From Diphasiastrum complanatum (Eukaryota; Streptophyta; Lycopodiopsida; Lycopodiales; Lycopodiaceae): a DNA stretch of 64,000 nt. Location: positions 45,780,267 to 45,844,266 of the forward strand of contig CM055110.1 of NCBI GenBank assembly GCA_029204225.1. Direction: 5' to 3'. A program made the translations under genes and the position numbers. Each line of letters starts with the position of its first letter. Position 1 is the first letter of the stretch. Of this stretch, positions 1 to 11,060 are shown in pieces. The notes beneath the pieces were generated by a model, which had not been told where the DNA came from, did no database searches, and saw nothing but the letters and a program-made list of their open reading frames with translations.

Positions 1-1144
1 AGATGACCTTTTTTATGTGTCGTCCTTGTCACTACCAAGTTGTACATGATCGTCCGCACTACTAGCCCTTCATCTCATTGATGATATGCCTGGTCATCCC
101 TGATCGTTTGAACATTCGTTATGGGCTGTAATGGTTTGTGCAAATTATGTGCCTCCGCAATAGCTGTTGCCTTAAAGAGTTCTGTTGGACTGGCATAGGA
201 TGTAAAAAGTTGCATAGCATGTTTGATCTTGCGAGGTAATTCGACATAATAAAATGCTAGTAGTGTTTAGGAAGATCAGAATTCCAATCTTCCACCATCT
301 TGGCAAATCTTGCAGTGTATCCCCTATAATTTCTCCGGGAAGCATCGAGATCCGGACAAGTTGTTCTTCAATATTTGCCATGGCTGTTGTGCAGGATGAT
401 TGTGATATTGAGTTGAGTGGGTGATGTACTAGATAGAGAGGTTGATTAGAGAAAAATTGGAGGGACAATGGGAGCGTAATGGAAATGAAACAGTAGGAAT
501 GAAAAGTATTAGAATTTGAGGATGGGTTGATATGAATGAGATGGAAGATAATTGGAGTGGAGAAAGTTTCAACAAATCTTCATATAAAACATTCACGAAT
601 TGGACAAGGGATAGATTTGCAAAGAATTTCAGAGATATCCTTTCAGTGAAAGTTCTTATGATGAAGGTTGGTGATGAGGAGAGTTCTATGAAGGATTTTT
701 TGCAAAATTTGTTTTGCTTCAGAAACTACTTTTTAAAACCTCTCCGTGAGTCTATAGAAGTATTATTTAATACCAACTATACATCTTTAACTCTTGCAGT
801 CTTGGGAAGATAAAAAGTCACTCACCAAGGAGGCTTGGGCTAAAATTATTATCTTTATTTTTAACTCTTTTACTTTATTTATTTATTTTGTTTAATTATT
901 ATTTTTTATTTTTTTTTTACGATTTCTTTTACAGTCTTTCTTTTTCTCTTTTTTTTAACGGTCCTTTTTTTATTTTTATGGTCCTTTTTTTAGAATGTTT
1001 TTAATTTTACGGTCTTTTTTTTTAATTTTATTTTTTTATTAAAGAGAATAGAACCGTCGAAGTCGTGGGAGGACGCTATCTGAGAGATAGAGAAGGTTCA
1101 CCAGCGAGGTTTAGGTTCTTTTCCAATTTTTAGTTTTTTATTTT
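1..1144 (-). mobile_element. Degraded LTR-retrotransposon leader with possible start of gag
   Basis: On the minus strand this follows directly from the LTR at 1145-1689. Part of it matches the leader of the minus-strand Gypsy element at 24.2-24.5 kb. Both contain a segment with GCCTCCTTGGTGAGTGACTT (here about 790-850) ending in TATAGTTGGTATT, and a second segment around 1050-1110 with TCCTCCCAC. From about 700 to 1 the two diverge. A short minus ORF (172-468) with an internal start at MANIEEQLVRI could be the beginning of a gag, but I see no zinc knuckle or other diagnostic motif. The order LTR, leader, gag-like is what suggests a 5' retrotransposon end reading off the left edge. Family assignment is uncertain. 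Confidence 0.4.
845..1040. repeat. T-rich low-complexity tract with repeated ACGGTCTTTTT motif
   Basis: Nearly all T on the plus strand, broken at irregular intervals by four or five copies of acggtc(c)ttttttt. It lies inside the retrotransposon leader, where the related copy near 24.35 kb carries an (AT)n tract instead. That makes this a length-variable slot in the leader. Confidence 0.6.
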
Positions 1145-1689
1145 AATACCAACTATAGCACTTTAACCCTTGCAATCTTGGGAAGATAAAAAGTCACTCA
1201 CTAAAGAGGCTGAAAGAGCTAGAGCTTTATTAAGAATAGAGATAATGCTTTATAATGGAAAATGGCCTCCTTATATAGTTGAGAGAGGAGGCCATCTTGG
1301 CTCTCATTGGCCCTTTCTAATTGGCTAGAATCCTAATCTTAGCCATTCAAACTAAAATTATTGCAATCTAATGGTTCAATAAGAAGAGGACCAAACTCAC
1401 ATGATTCACGTGATATTTCCTCAACTTAGACCCATGTAACTTGACTTTGGAGTTTTCTATTATTTTATTCTATTTAGGCCCCAAGTCTTTTATTCAAGTT
1501 CTACCTAGCCATTTTGTGTGCTCGTTGGGTTGGGCTTACACACGTAGGACGCCAGTGCCCTCGCACTTATTATTCTAAATGTATAGTAAAAAGTGTACTG
1601 TGGCGGGGCCCACTAGGTAAGGCTTGGCCAACATTATTTTAGGTGGTGGGACCCACCTATTTATTTGTGTACAGGAAATACCCACAACA
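1145..1689 (-). repeat. LTR (copy A) of an Athila/Tat-like Gypsy family
   Basis: Reads TGTTGTGGGTATTTCC at its 5' end on the minus strand (1689 downward). It aligns by eye along most of its length with the plus-strand LTR at 28028-28723. Shared blocks include the AATAATAAGTGCGAGGGCA segment, a CATGTGAGTTTGG block, CCAATGAGAGCCAAGATGGC, a TATA box (CTATATAAGGAGGCC, around 1264-1278) and AATAAAGCTCT as a likely polyadenylation signal (around 1215-1225). After AATAAAGCTC the two copies diverge: this one continues into the leader-type unit ending TATAGTTGGTATT. Its 3' end is therefore not clear. The outer flank (1690 upward) is Copia RT. Confidence 0.7.
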
Positions 1690-2700
1690 ATTTTCAAGTC
1701 ATCATTTTCTTCTGGGAAATAGCAAATGCCATAATAGTGCCCTGCAAATATCTCAAGATTTGTTTGCAAAGTTGCCAATGGTATTCCGAAAAACAATCAT
1801 TAAATTAACTTAGAGTAATTACTAAATAACAAAGGTCTGGTCTTGTGTAGGTTATAAGATACAAGAGGCTTCCAATGAGTCGCATGTAGGGAAATGCCTT
1901 CGCTAATCGTTCCATATTCTTCCCTAAATAACTTCACGTTTGGTTCCATGGGAATGGGCCTGTACGGTCTTGCAATCAATCATCCCAAACCTTTCTAGGA
2001 TGTGTTTAGCGAATCGTTCTTGGTTGAGATGAATTGTTTGCTTCTCTCGATTGCGTACAATTTTCATTCCCAGAAAACATTTAACATGTCCTAAGTCCTT
2101 CATTTTGAACCTTTCGCTTAGAAGAAACTTTACTTCCTGGACCTTATCCTTAGGGTTTTCAATTAAGAGTAAATTGTCTACAAATAAAAGTATGATGATG
2201 CGGCCATCTTCCTCATGTTTAATGTAAACGTTGGGATCTGCATTGGATATTTCGAAGCCTATGTCCTTTACCGAGGAATCAAATTCAGAATTCCATTCTT
2301 TTGCATATTGCCTTAACCCGTAAAGAGCTCAGTTGAGTTTGCATACCTTGTGTGGATTCTTTCTGCATTTGAAATCTGGAGGCTGCCTCTAGATGTCTTC
2401 TTTCAGCTTGCCATTTAAGAATGTTGTCTTGACATCCATATGCTCCATCTCTAAATCCTCCATTGCTGCCAGAGCCACGACAGCTCTAAAGCTATATGCA
2501 CGACAGGTGAGAAGATTTCTTTAAAATCTACCCCTTCTACCTGGGTAAAGCCTTTAGCAACTAACCTTGCTTTATGTCTTTCAAGTTTTCCTTCTAAGTC
2601 GAACTTCCTTTTAAATATCCACTTGCAGTCCACTAGATTTTTATCAGGTGGCAAGTCTTCGAGAGTCCACAACTAGTTGTCCTCCATAGCTTTCAGTTCA
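1690..2700 (-). pseudogene. Copia reverse transcriptase, truncated in RNase H
   Basis: The minus strand encodes Copia RT in order: LVDCKWIFKRKFDLEG, RHKARLVAKGFTQVEGVDF, then HMDVKTTFLNGKLKEDI, ALYGLRQ, the catalytic region FVDNLLLIENP, MKDLGHVKCFLGMKI and TRPDLCYLV. The catalytic YVDD box reads FVDN here, so one metal-binding Asp is lost. Several stops and frameshifts break the reading. The protein stops inside RNase H at ...YGICYFPEENDDLKI, where the LTR beginning at 1689 takes over. It belongs with the upstream gag and integrase at 2800-5177 as one element. It is not functional. Confidence 0.85.
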
Positions 2701-2827
2701 GCTTTTGCTTGCTTTTTCCACTTGTAGGCTTCAGGACTTGCCAATGCTTTTTCAATTGTTCCTGGTTTATCATTAGAAGCAAAGTAACACAATTCTATGT
2801 TATGATTTTCAGCGTTCTCCCTTACCT

Positions 2828-4330
2828 TCAAGCTAGATTGTGAAGAGTTCTTTTGTATGGCTGAGCAAGCCCTTCTTCTTCCTCTTTGTTAGGTTCAGCA
2901 GGTTCTATTTTTTGTTTGCGCTCCTCACGCTCCTCAATGATGTCTTTATTAGTTTCAGGAACATTGATGATCTCAATTGGAAGAAAATGTGTTACTAATT
3001 GATCATTTTGGATGAATTCAGGGCTTTCACCTTCACTTGGGGCTGCATCTTCATCAAAGTTCACATCTGAACTTATAATAAACTTCTTTGTATTAGGGTC
3101 CCAACATTTGTAGGCTTTGTGCTCAGTGGCATAGTCCATAAAACGACATTTAATACTTTTGTCATCAAACTTTCTTTTGAGTTCTTTCGGGACCTGCACA
3201 TAGCACACACAACAAAAAACATATAAATCTGTAAAAGCTGGTTTCTTGTTGGTCCATACTTCATATGGAGTGGAGTTGGAAACTGCGACATTAGGTAATC
3301 TGTTCTACAAATAAACCGCTGTAGAAATTGCTTCTTCCCATAAGCTCTTTCCAAGATCTGCTCCAACAAGTGAACTCTTTGCTGCATCGTTCTATTTTGT
3401 CTTTCAGCACCCCATTTTGTTGGGGAGTGTATCGAGTTGTAGATTGTTTTTCAATGCCTTCTTGATTGCAGATTGCTTGAACATGTTAGTGACATACTCT
3501 CCTCTCCCCATCAGTCCTTAGCTTCTTTATTTTGCACCCGGTCTGTTTTTCAGCTTGAGCCTTGACGATCTTGAATGTGTCTAAGACTTGTCCCTTGGAT
3601 CGAAGGAGAAATATTGAGGTTCTTCTGCTCTTGTCATCTATGAAGGAGATGTAGTACCTTGCCCCGGTGTGGCCTGCAACTTCCATTGGTCTGCATATGT
3701 CTGAGTGAATGAGTTCAAGTAGGGAATTTGCTCGTGTCCCTATAGCAGCAAAAGACCTTCTTGTGTGTTTTCCAAGCATGCAAGGTTCGCAAATGCCTTG
3801 ATTCTGGCTCAGCTCCATTATTGGTAATCCCATAGCTAGCTTCCTTCATTGTAAGAGTTCCATAGCCTTGAAATTCACCAGTCTTCTATGCCATAGAAGT
3901 TCTTGATAGTCTTTCCTTAGTAGGGCCTGTGGACTGTTTTCCACCTCAAGTTCATAGAGGTTTCCAACACGTTTGCCTTCTCACCTACCCCTTTTACTCC
4001 TTTCTTGTAGAAGGTCATGTGATTATTATCAAAAACTGAGATCAGTCCAGAATCTGCAGCTTTAGAAATGGATAAAAGGTTCTTTTGGAGGCTTGGGACA
4101 AACATGGATCTCTTTTGTTCCTCCAAGCAATTGAAGTGTTCCCATCGCCTCTATACATGCCTTCGCGTCAAATCTGAGTTCAGTTCCGAGTTGGACTCCT
4201 CCGACTTTTCTTGCATGGCAATTACAAAGGAGCTCCACGTCTTTTACCATAACAAATGTGCATCCTGAATCCATAGTGAATGTGAGAAGCATGTGCAGCT
4301 TCTTCACTTAGGAAAGTCTCCTCTACTATG
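2828..4330 (-). pseudogene. Copia protease and integrase region
   Basis: Read on the minus strand. A protease-like DSGCTFVM motif (about 4255-4290) keeps the catalytic Asp-Ser-Gly. A GAG-pre-integrase segment follows with LWHRRLVNFKAMELL (about 3850-3910). The integrase core (about 3490-3835) has HSDICRPM, FIDDKSRR and LRTDGE. The C-terminal integrase region (2828-3300) has YKCWDPNTKKFIISSDVNFD, typical of Copia just before RT. Frameshifts near 3490 and 3380 and several stops split it. The order PR-IN-RT identifies Copia (Ty1-type) rather than Gypsy. Its gag lies just upstream and its RT just downstream on the same strand. Confidence 0.85.
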
Positions 4331-4373
4331 GAAGAATATTTGGCTGTATTGGCTCCCTTTTCTTGGGCCTTCT

Positions 4374-5177
4374 TTTGCGGCAGTGTCTTTCATAATGCCC
4401 AAACTTTAGGCAGAAGTGACATTGATTGGGCTGAACTTCAGGCAGTTTCTCAGCTTCCTTTTGTTGTTGATTTTGCTAAAGTTGAAATGTGCATCCTCCT
4501 TTCTTATATCTGTGGTTCCACTTCACAAAATTAGCTTGCTTAGGGTTTGAGCACCCCTGAGGTTCCTTGCTCATTTTCTAAAAATCCAGCATTAACAAGC
4601 ATATTGTGTCCTCCCATGATTTAGAAAGTGAGTTGTAAAGTCTGAGTTTTTTTTGTGAATCATTCAATGCATGCTCTGATCCTGTATCGGCTAGCATTCC
4701 AAATAGTTCCTCCATCTTTGTGATGTGCTCTTGAAGGTCTTCCCCTTCTTGCAAACGCAGGTTGTCAATTTCCAACTCGATGCCCCTGTCGTCGATTTCT
4801 AATTTGAATCCAAACCTTTGTCGTATGGCATCCCATAGGTGCTTGCTGCCCTTGTCCAAATCTTTTTTGAACATTTGTATCAAGGGCTTTGTCAAACAAA
4901 TTGCTATTCAAGCAAGTGCACGGTTGTCCTTTCGCTTCCATTCGAGTAGGGCTCTTTGTTGTGCTGCGTCGTTTTCATCTGTCAAAGGAGGTTGTTTCTC
5001 GCTGCCATCCACCACCTTGTAGACAAGTTCGCCTCTTAAATAGAGACCCATGATTTGGCTCCATCCTTCGTATCCAATCCCATTGAAGGGCTCTGGTTTT
5101 AGACCTGCAAAGCCAGATTGTGTTCCTGCCATTTGTTCCACCTTGGACAGAGTGTCTTGTAGATCACAAGCTTCCAA
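4374..5177 (-). pseudogene. Copia gag with CCHC zinc knuckle
   Basis: Starts at an ATG at 5177 (MEACDLQDTLSKVEQ) about 55 bases downstream of the primer-binding site. The N-terminal part has FNGIGYEGWSQIMGLYLRGE, the pattern of Copia gag (DUF4219-like). The next part (LTKPLIQMF ... GSKHLWDAIRQRFG ... LRLQEGEDLQEHI) is the UBN2-type gag core. A zinc knuckle CHFCLKFGHYERHC (CX2CX4HX4C) is intact at about 4380-4426. One in-frame stop near 4908 and another near 4578 interrupt the frame. The protein would coat element RNA in virus-like particles. Confidence 0.85.
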
Positions 5178-5232
5178 TGGCCTTCTAAATCAATGGGATA
5201 CTTCGTGTTTATCAGCTAGGCTCACAAACCTC

Positions 5233-5244
5233 GCTCTGATACCA
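5233..5244 (-). promoter_or_regulatory. Primer-binding site (initiator Met tRNA) of the Copia element
   Basis: The minus strand reads TGGTATCAGAGC, the standard complement to the 3' end of plant initiator methionyl tRNA. It sits between a candidate LTR end (ACAAATTACA, ending in CA) and the gag start, exactly where a PBS should be. This fixes the orientation and 5' end of the 1.7-5.2 kb Copia element. Confidence 0.9.
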
Positions 5245-5331
5245 TGTAATTTGTTTTTCTGACTTCCAACTGATGACATATACAAGTCATATCAGCAAGG
5301 CTAACATTCACTCATTTGTCAACAAATTACA
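5245..5331 (-). repeat. Candidate very short (87 bp) 5' LTR of the Copia element
   Basis: Directly abuts the primer-binding site. It begins TGTAATTTGT and ends ACAAATTACA on the plus strand, so it has TG...CA ends and a perfect 10-bp terminal inverted repeat. If this is the whole LTR it is of the small-LTR (SMART/TRIM-like) size class. No matching 3' LTR is present, because the element is cut in RNase H at about 1690. The left boundary is therefore inferred only from the inverted repeat. Confidence 0.5.
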
Positions 5332-6296
5332 ACCGATGGATCACTGGTTGGAAAATAGAAGTACCGTTTGGTTCACGGGCACCTTGAAACCTGGGCCCCA
5401 CATATAATCACTTGTATAATCTATAGATAACATGTACTCCATGGAACATCAAGACGAGTTAGTATATCAAGAAAATGATCTTATTAATAAGCTATAGAAC
5501 TGATCAATAATCACTTACCATGTAAAATTGATCATAAAGTAGTCCGACTTAATAGAGATGAATCCATCAGTAGTCAAGAGATGCTACTATGCACAAAATT
5601 GAGTTTATATTAATACCTCACGAACGAACTATGTAGCCTAATTTTACACACACATGAGGTATTATTGAAGTGAAAAGTGTCTAGCAACTTAGAGGAAAAT
5701 GGACTTGGATCAACCAACTCAAATATCAGTCAAATCACGCAAGTTGGTAAATGAAATTGGACATTTACAAGGGTGAATTTATACCGATGGAAGCAAATCG
5801 TTTGCTTCAAAAAGTTGAGGGTGCATAAGATGTCTTGGCCAAAAATTCCCCTTGGTCATGACTTTCATTATACACAATCACCTTGTCTAAACATAACTAT
5901 AATCATCGGTAGAAAGATTTCCTATATCCAAAGAATAGTATCAATTTTAGGTGTTGATCGATTAGGAAAATCTTTAGGTCTCGTGAACCATTCATCTTAC
6001 GTATTATCAACTACAAGAGGACTAGGGATCATTACAACATTTTGGATGTTTTTTGACCCTATCACCGAGGCTTTTATGAAGATTTTTTTTTTTGGTTGAA
6101 AAAACATCATAAACCTCGGTATACACCATGGCCAGATACTATCCTTAGCCACTTGCAACATTTCTTGCATATCATGCAAAAAATCAGCAACCTTCTGGAT
6201 CTTAACAGACTTCGTCTCAACATTTACTAGAGATCTAGGTGGAAAACCCTACATAAGAAAAGGACTGTAACCTATAGCAGAATGTTTTCTACTATT
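5332..6296. other. No recognised feature; one unsupported ORF
   Basis: AT-rich sequence upstream of the Copia element. An ORF on the plus strand (5773-6099, 108 codons) matches no family I recognise and has no supporting context. It is listed only to account for the space. Confidence 0.4.
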
Positions 6297-6417
6297 ATAT
6301 GCAAACTCAACCAGTGGGAGAATCAGATGGCCAGACAGAAAGGATTAATCAAACTATGGAAGATATTTTGAGGACATATGTTTCTCACAGGCAATCTCAT
6401 TGGGAAGTGGAAAAGAT
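6297..6417 (+). pseudogene. Gypsy integrase fragment
   Basis: Encodes SDGQTERINQTMEDILRTYV followed by SHRQSHWEVE. This is the conserved segment after the catalytic Glu region of Ty3/gypsy integrases (usual form QTDGQTERINQTLEDMLR). Only about 40 codons remain. Flanking sequence on both sides is unrelated, so it is an isolated scrap next to an oppositely oriented Copia piece. Confidence 0.75.
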
Positions 6418-6544
6418 GGCCGATTTATGGCCACAAACGGTGGGGACTTCAATTGTCCTACCAAAGGCCCTGTGGATCTTCTCGAGGAGAGAAGAGACGA
6501 TTGTAAAGAAGTCAATAGCCTCATTTTGAACTTTGACAGGACAC

Positions 6545-7256
6545 ATGCGATGCCTAAAGGGTGCCATAGCTTGAAGATCCATTTAGAGTCAATAGGTTTT
6601 ATACCTGTAGGAGGATTGTCAAGACTTCAGGTCTTGTTCTTCATCAAGGAATGGTACTCAACATCCATGGCACCTTTCCATTCATCTGCATTGGGCATTG
6701 ACGGTGCTTCTGCAATAGTGGCAGGTTCATCATGACTGAAGAACATCTGAGGGACAAAACGATCAGGTTGTTGTCATTGTCTTGCAAACCTTCGAACTGC
6801 AGGTGCTTGAGTGGATGTTTCTCCTGGGTGAATGACTAGGATAGCTCCAGCTTGTGGTTGAACAGTGGGTCTAGGTCCATCGATGGTAAATAGAGATGTT
6901 GGGAAAAACTTCTGCATTTGAACATTCGTAGGTCAATGCCTATCAGTGGAGAATGGAGTTGCTGTGATACACTCCTGCGTTGGCTGCTTTTGCTTAAAAT
7001 CGTGAAACTTGTCTTCAAGAAAGACAACATCACGGCTGACTGAGATCTGACATGTATCAACATCATAGATACGATATGCCTTGTGTGATGTTGAATAGCC
7101 TATAAAGATATACTTACAGCTTACTGGATCTGATTTCTTCCTTAGATCAGACGATATTTGAGCATAGCAGAGACATCCAAATATACGTAAGTGTTTCAGA
7201 CTTGGTTTGTAGACAAAGTAGGCTTCAAATGGTGTTTTGGAATTGACTGCCTTAGT
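6545..7256 (-). pseudogene. Copia integrase C-terminus to RT N-terminus fragment
   Basis: The minus strand from 7253 downward reads NSKTPFEAYFVYKPSLKHLR, then IFGCLCYAQ, FIGYSTSHKAYRIYD and VSRDVVFLED. These are the conserved C-terminal integrase motifs of Copia. About 400 bases on comes DEWKGAMDVEYHSLMKNKT and PIDSKWIFKL, the start of the RT domain. Stops are present between them. It is cut at about 7256, where the sequence TGTTGGAATAATTTTGC begins, which has the look of an LTR 5' end inserted into the integrase. It is a different Copia family from the one at 1.7-5.2 kb. Confidence 0.8.
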
Positions 7257-7740
7257 GTTGGAATAATTTTGCTTGCTTACAATAATTCTAGCATAAATCA
7301 GTCTTGTAATTCAAATATTTGTATTGTAAATAGAAATCCTTCTCACAAAGAGTAATAATTGATTTTCTAAAAATTCGTTCATCTGTTGTTAATCACTTGA
7401 TAAACTCTTAAGTGCATATTTTGTCCATTTTCACAAGTCCTAACTTAGATCTCTTGAATCAATGTATACATTCATCTAGAAATCAGCAATGTTTTTAGTA
7501 TTTACTCACGGTTCAATACATTGTCTTCCTAGACAATGTTTTATTTCATGTAGTTGTAAGAACTAATAGTTTGCATATTTCTTCATTTTTTATGGTTCAA
7601 CATTTAACTGCTGTCAATTGTAGTGTTTACAATAGAATAGACGCCTTTAAAATTTGTTTAATGGCTATCACATATCTCCAAAGTGATTGATTGCAAATTA
7701 CTTAATCTCTTGTGTTATAGGTTAATAAACTGAAACTTCA
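7257..7740. repeat. Possible LTR-like start and AT-rich sequence
   Basis: Starts TGTTGGAATAATTTTGCTTG exactly at the break in the Copia integrase. AT-rich, no ORF. I could not find a partner copy or a 3' end in the window, so the LTR reading is tentative. Confidence 0.3.
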
Positions 7741-8530
7741 TAGCATCTTATATTAGGCTAATATAAAAACGATTTGTTGCTTTGAGCAATCAACTAACAT
7801 ATAAAGCTTCTCATGTCACAGTCAATCACAAACTCAATAATCTCACCTATTATCCATCATGGAGTATGTTGTCCAATACAACATAGTTATAATTAATATC
7901 AAATCGCATAAATTAAAACTAAAATATAAATCCATTTCATAAACTAAAAGTATGACATTATGATGTGTGGTATAATACCACATTGTTTCCAACAGTTTTT
8001 GACATTTTCTAACATCCCTCTCCAATTCATTTCTTTATATTGCATCCTTGCATCTAATATACAAGCGACTTGTTGCTTTGTTCAACCAACTAGCTAAGTT
8101 TCACTGCATCGTGTCATAACAAGTTAAGCTTCTCATGTCACAAAGTCGATTATGAACTCAATAATCCCACCTATAATCCATCATGGATTATCTACAACAT
8201 AATTATAATCATCAACAAATCTTAATAGTTTGTTCTAACTTTAAAATGTCTATTCTATACTTACAACAAATTAATATCAAATTGCTTAAATCATATCCAA
8301 AACATAAATCCATTACATAAACTAAACTCAAACAAAATCAACTACGACCATGTTCAACAAAATATATACAATTACATCAAATATAATCAATCATGATTTA
8401 TGTTGTCTAATACAACAAAATTATAATCATCAACAAATATTGTCAATTTGTTGTAACTTTTAGATCTATATTCATAACTTACAACAAACTAATATCCAAT
8501 TTTTATTAATACAATACAAACTTATCAAGA
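7740..8530. repeat. Diverged tandem duplication, unit about 310 bp
   Basis: Two full and one partial copy share a series of blocks. The blocks are TTGTTGCTTTG (7771, 8071), AAGCTTCTCATGTCACA (7804, 8127), ACTCAATAAT..CACCTAT..TCCATCATGGA (7831, 8155; partial near 8388), ACAACATA.TTATAAT, and ATAAATCCATT.CATAAACTAAA (7927, 8304). The copies are clearly aged. No coding content. Confidence 0.6.
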
Positions 8531-11060
8531 TCGTGCACATAATTACAAAATCAAAATATTGCACAAAATAATTTTTGGCAAATTTTTTAAATTTTATTTC
8601 CTACTCGTTATTCTCGTTTAATATCGCAAATGCCTTATCAAAATCGTAACCTTTTAGGATTCCTGCTATTATGACATGGCAAGGCCTCTGTGGTGTAATA
8701 CCACATCGTTCTTGTTTATACAAGCATCTGTACCTTTACTTCTTGAGACCCTTTCCTGTTCTATGGAACATGTAACAAGAACTGGTGACACCCCTCACTT
8801 ATCAATAACTGCATTTTTGTTTTAACTGTGACAAATCCTTCTATATGAGACTTTTTACTATGCTAGATTTCACTGAGGCTGTCTTCTTCATCCACTTCAC
8901 AATGTCATCGTCTGCTAAGTCACAAAATACCGACTCGCACAATATACCCCAGTTAAAATGAGATATTTCATGTGCCAAACAAGTCATGCGAATATAACTT
9001 CACTTGGTTGCTAATTTTTGTGATTGTTTGCACCTTGCATCAATCTAGTTAAATTTCATTCAGGTAACTTGTCTACATGCAAGTCTTGTTGATCCTGCAT
9101 GGTTGAAATGTAAGTTTTGATTAGAATTGTGGTGTTGACTAGCAGCATTTCGAAGTTAGAAAGGCCTACTAACCTCCATGCCCTTGTGGCGTACCACTAA
9201 AAGGTAGAGAAAACAGAATTTTGAAGGCAGAGCCTGGTCTCCATGTGGCAAATCTAACAGATGATAATATGCTATGGATATGCAATTTCTGCATAAAGTG
9301 GATTGTATCCAATAGCAGAAGTTTAAGAAAATTCCCGATAAGGAAGATCTGCTGTCTTCCTGGCTGAATATAAGCGATTCCTCTCCCTCGTTTTCTTCAC
9401 ACTAAGAACAAAAAGCTGGTGTTTGGGTTCCAAAAATAAAGATTCACCCACATCTTTTATTCAATTAAAGTTCAAAGGGGGACAATTAGGAAAATCTAGC
9501 AGCTCTTTGTTTACGCATACTTCCCTGCAATACCAGAAGAATAAAAATAGCCACCCCAGTGAAATACAGTCTCCAAGGGTTCTTTTACTTTTGAGAAAAA
9601 AGCTCCTAACAAACTGTTAACAAGAAATTCAATATATATTTGTAACAATATTTTGTACATTTCCATTGATTATGCTACGGAGCTATGCTTGGATATTGAA
9701 TACTTGCATGCAGAAACTAAGAGTTCTGCCAGTTCTTGACAAGTATGTGTTGCAATTAATTATTTGTTCCCACTGCTGTAACTTGAATTGTGCACAATGA
9801 TTGACTGAAATAAACCCCCAAAGGCAACTACAGACAAGTTTCACAAAATACAGTAAGCAATGATCAACCTGCCAAGATAGCTTGATTATTTGACTAATCA
9901 GTCAATCACCAACTGTCACAGAACATTAGTCTTGATAGGTCATCAAAACTCGAGCCTCTAGAAATTATAGATTGCTACTGATAAGGGATAAAGCATTTTC
10001 GCCTGTGAAGAAGACAAAATGTTAGACATCATTCAAAGCTTGAATACAACTGTGCTAATTGGTACACACTAGTCTCCTACAGAAGTAGCACCTGCCATAA
10101 CAGAGAGATGTCCTTGTCAATCATCCTGACTATTCATATAAAAAGACACTAATTTTTCATAATTGTTTTGGGGATTGTCCTGGACAGTAGCTTTATCCAA
10201 GCATTTTAATACCAGTCTCATGTTTCTAACCGTTAGGCCAGTCATCATCTCGGCCTTCTAGGAGTGCTCAATTACCAATTCACTCACATTTTTGTAAATG
10301 TCATCACCCTTTCTTTCGAATCAAATTTTCATTTCTTGAGCTTGTGATTGGGCTTAGCTACAATTGCCTCTAAACTCCTCTAGAATAATGTCAGTAGATA
10401 TAAAATTTAAGGTATTCATCCCAGTGTAGCATTAAAACAAGGTAGGAGATTATCTACATGCAAAAAGTGGATGATTCAGCACATAACTGTAACGATGTTG
10501 AACTATTTTAGTAAACAACAAAAGCCAGATCATCTTTCATGCAGCATGCATTATAGATTATTGCATAACTCACTGTAAAAAGAACATTCAATGGCGCTGT
10601 AATAACAATGATAAGAGACGTCTGCATGGCAAACACATCAAGATTTGCAGAAAGAACCTCAAGGACCAAAACTAGCCAAATTTAGGTTCTTGTTTTCATT
10701 GTGGCTGTATTCCTTGGGGCCGAGGGCGGAATCCCGCAGCAAAGCACAAATAGCTGCAGACAGCACAACTTGCAAGAGGATTTATTACTCCAAAAAAAGT
10801 TTCCTCAAAGAGGAGTTTTGGTAAGGTGCATTCTTACAAAAGATCAAGTACAGACCCTTGAGGTAAATGACAGTGCTTTGTAGCCCTCAAACCAAATTGA
10901 GCCTGAGCATTTTCTTGAGAGAGACAATTGTGCAAGAAAGCTTAGACACATTTCTACAGTTCTGGAACTTCCAGCATTATTATTGCAGAACAATGGCCTT
11001 CACACATACAAGGAATAGTTGCTCATGGTGCATCCTTAACAGAATTTTTGAGGTCAGATT
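8531..11060. other. AT-rich non-coding sequence
   Basis: No convincing ORF, LTR or RNA gene seen on either strand. The last few hundred bases are immediately 3' of the ATP synthase exon and should include its 3' UTR if that gene is expressed. Confidence 0.5.

Noticed and set aside
5773-6099. 108-codon plus-strand ORF upstream of the Copia element
   Set aside because: No recognisable motif, no codon or context support, and embedded in transposon debris.
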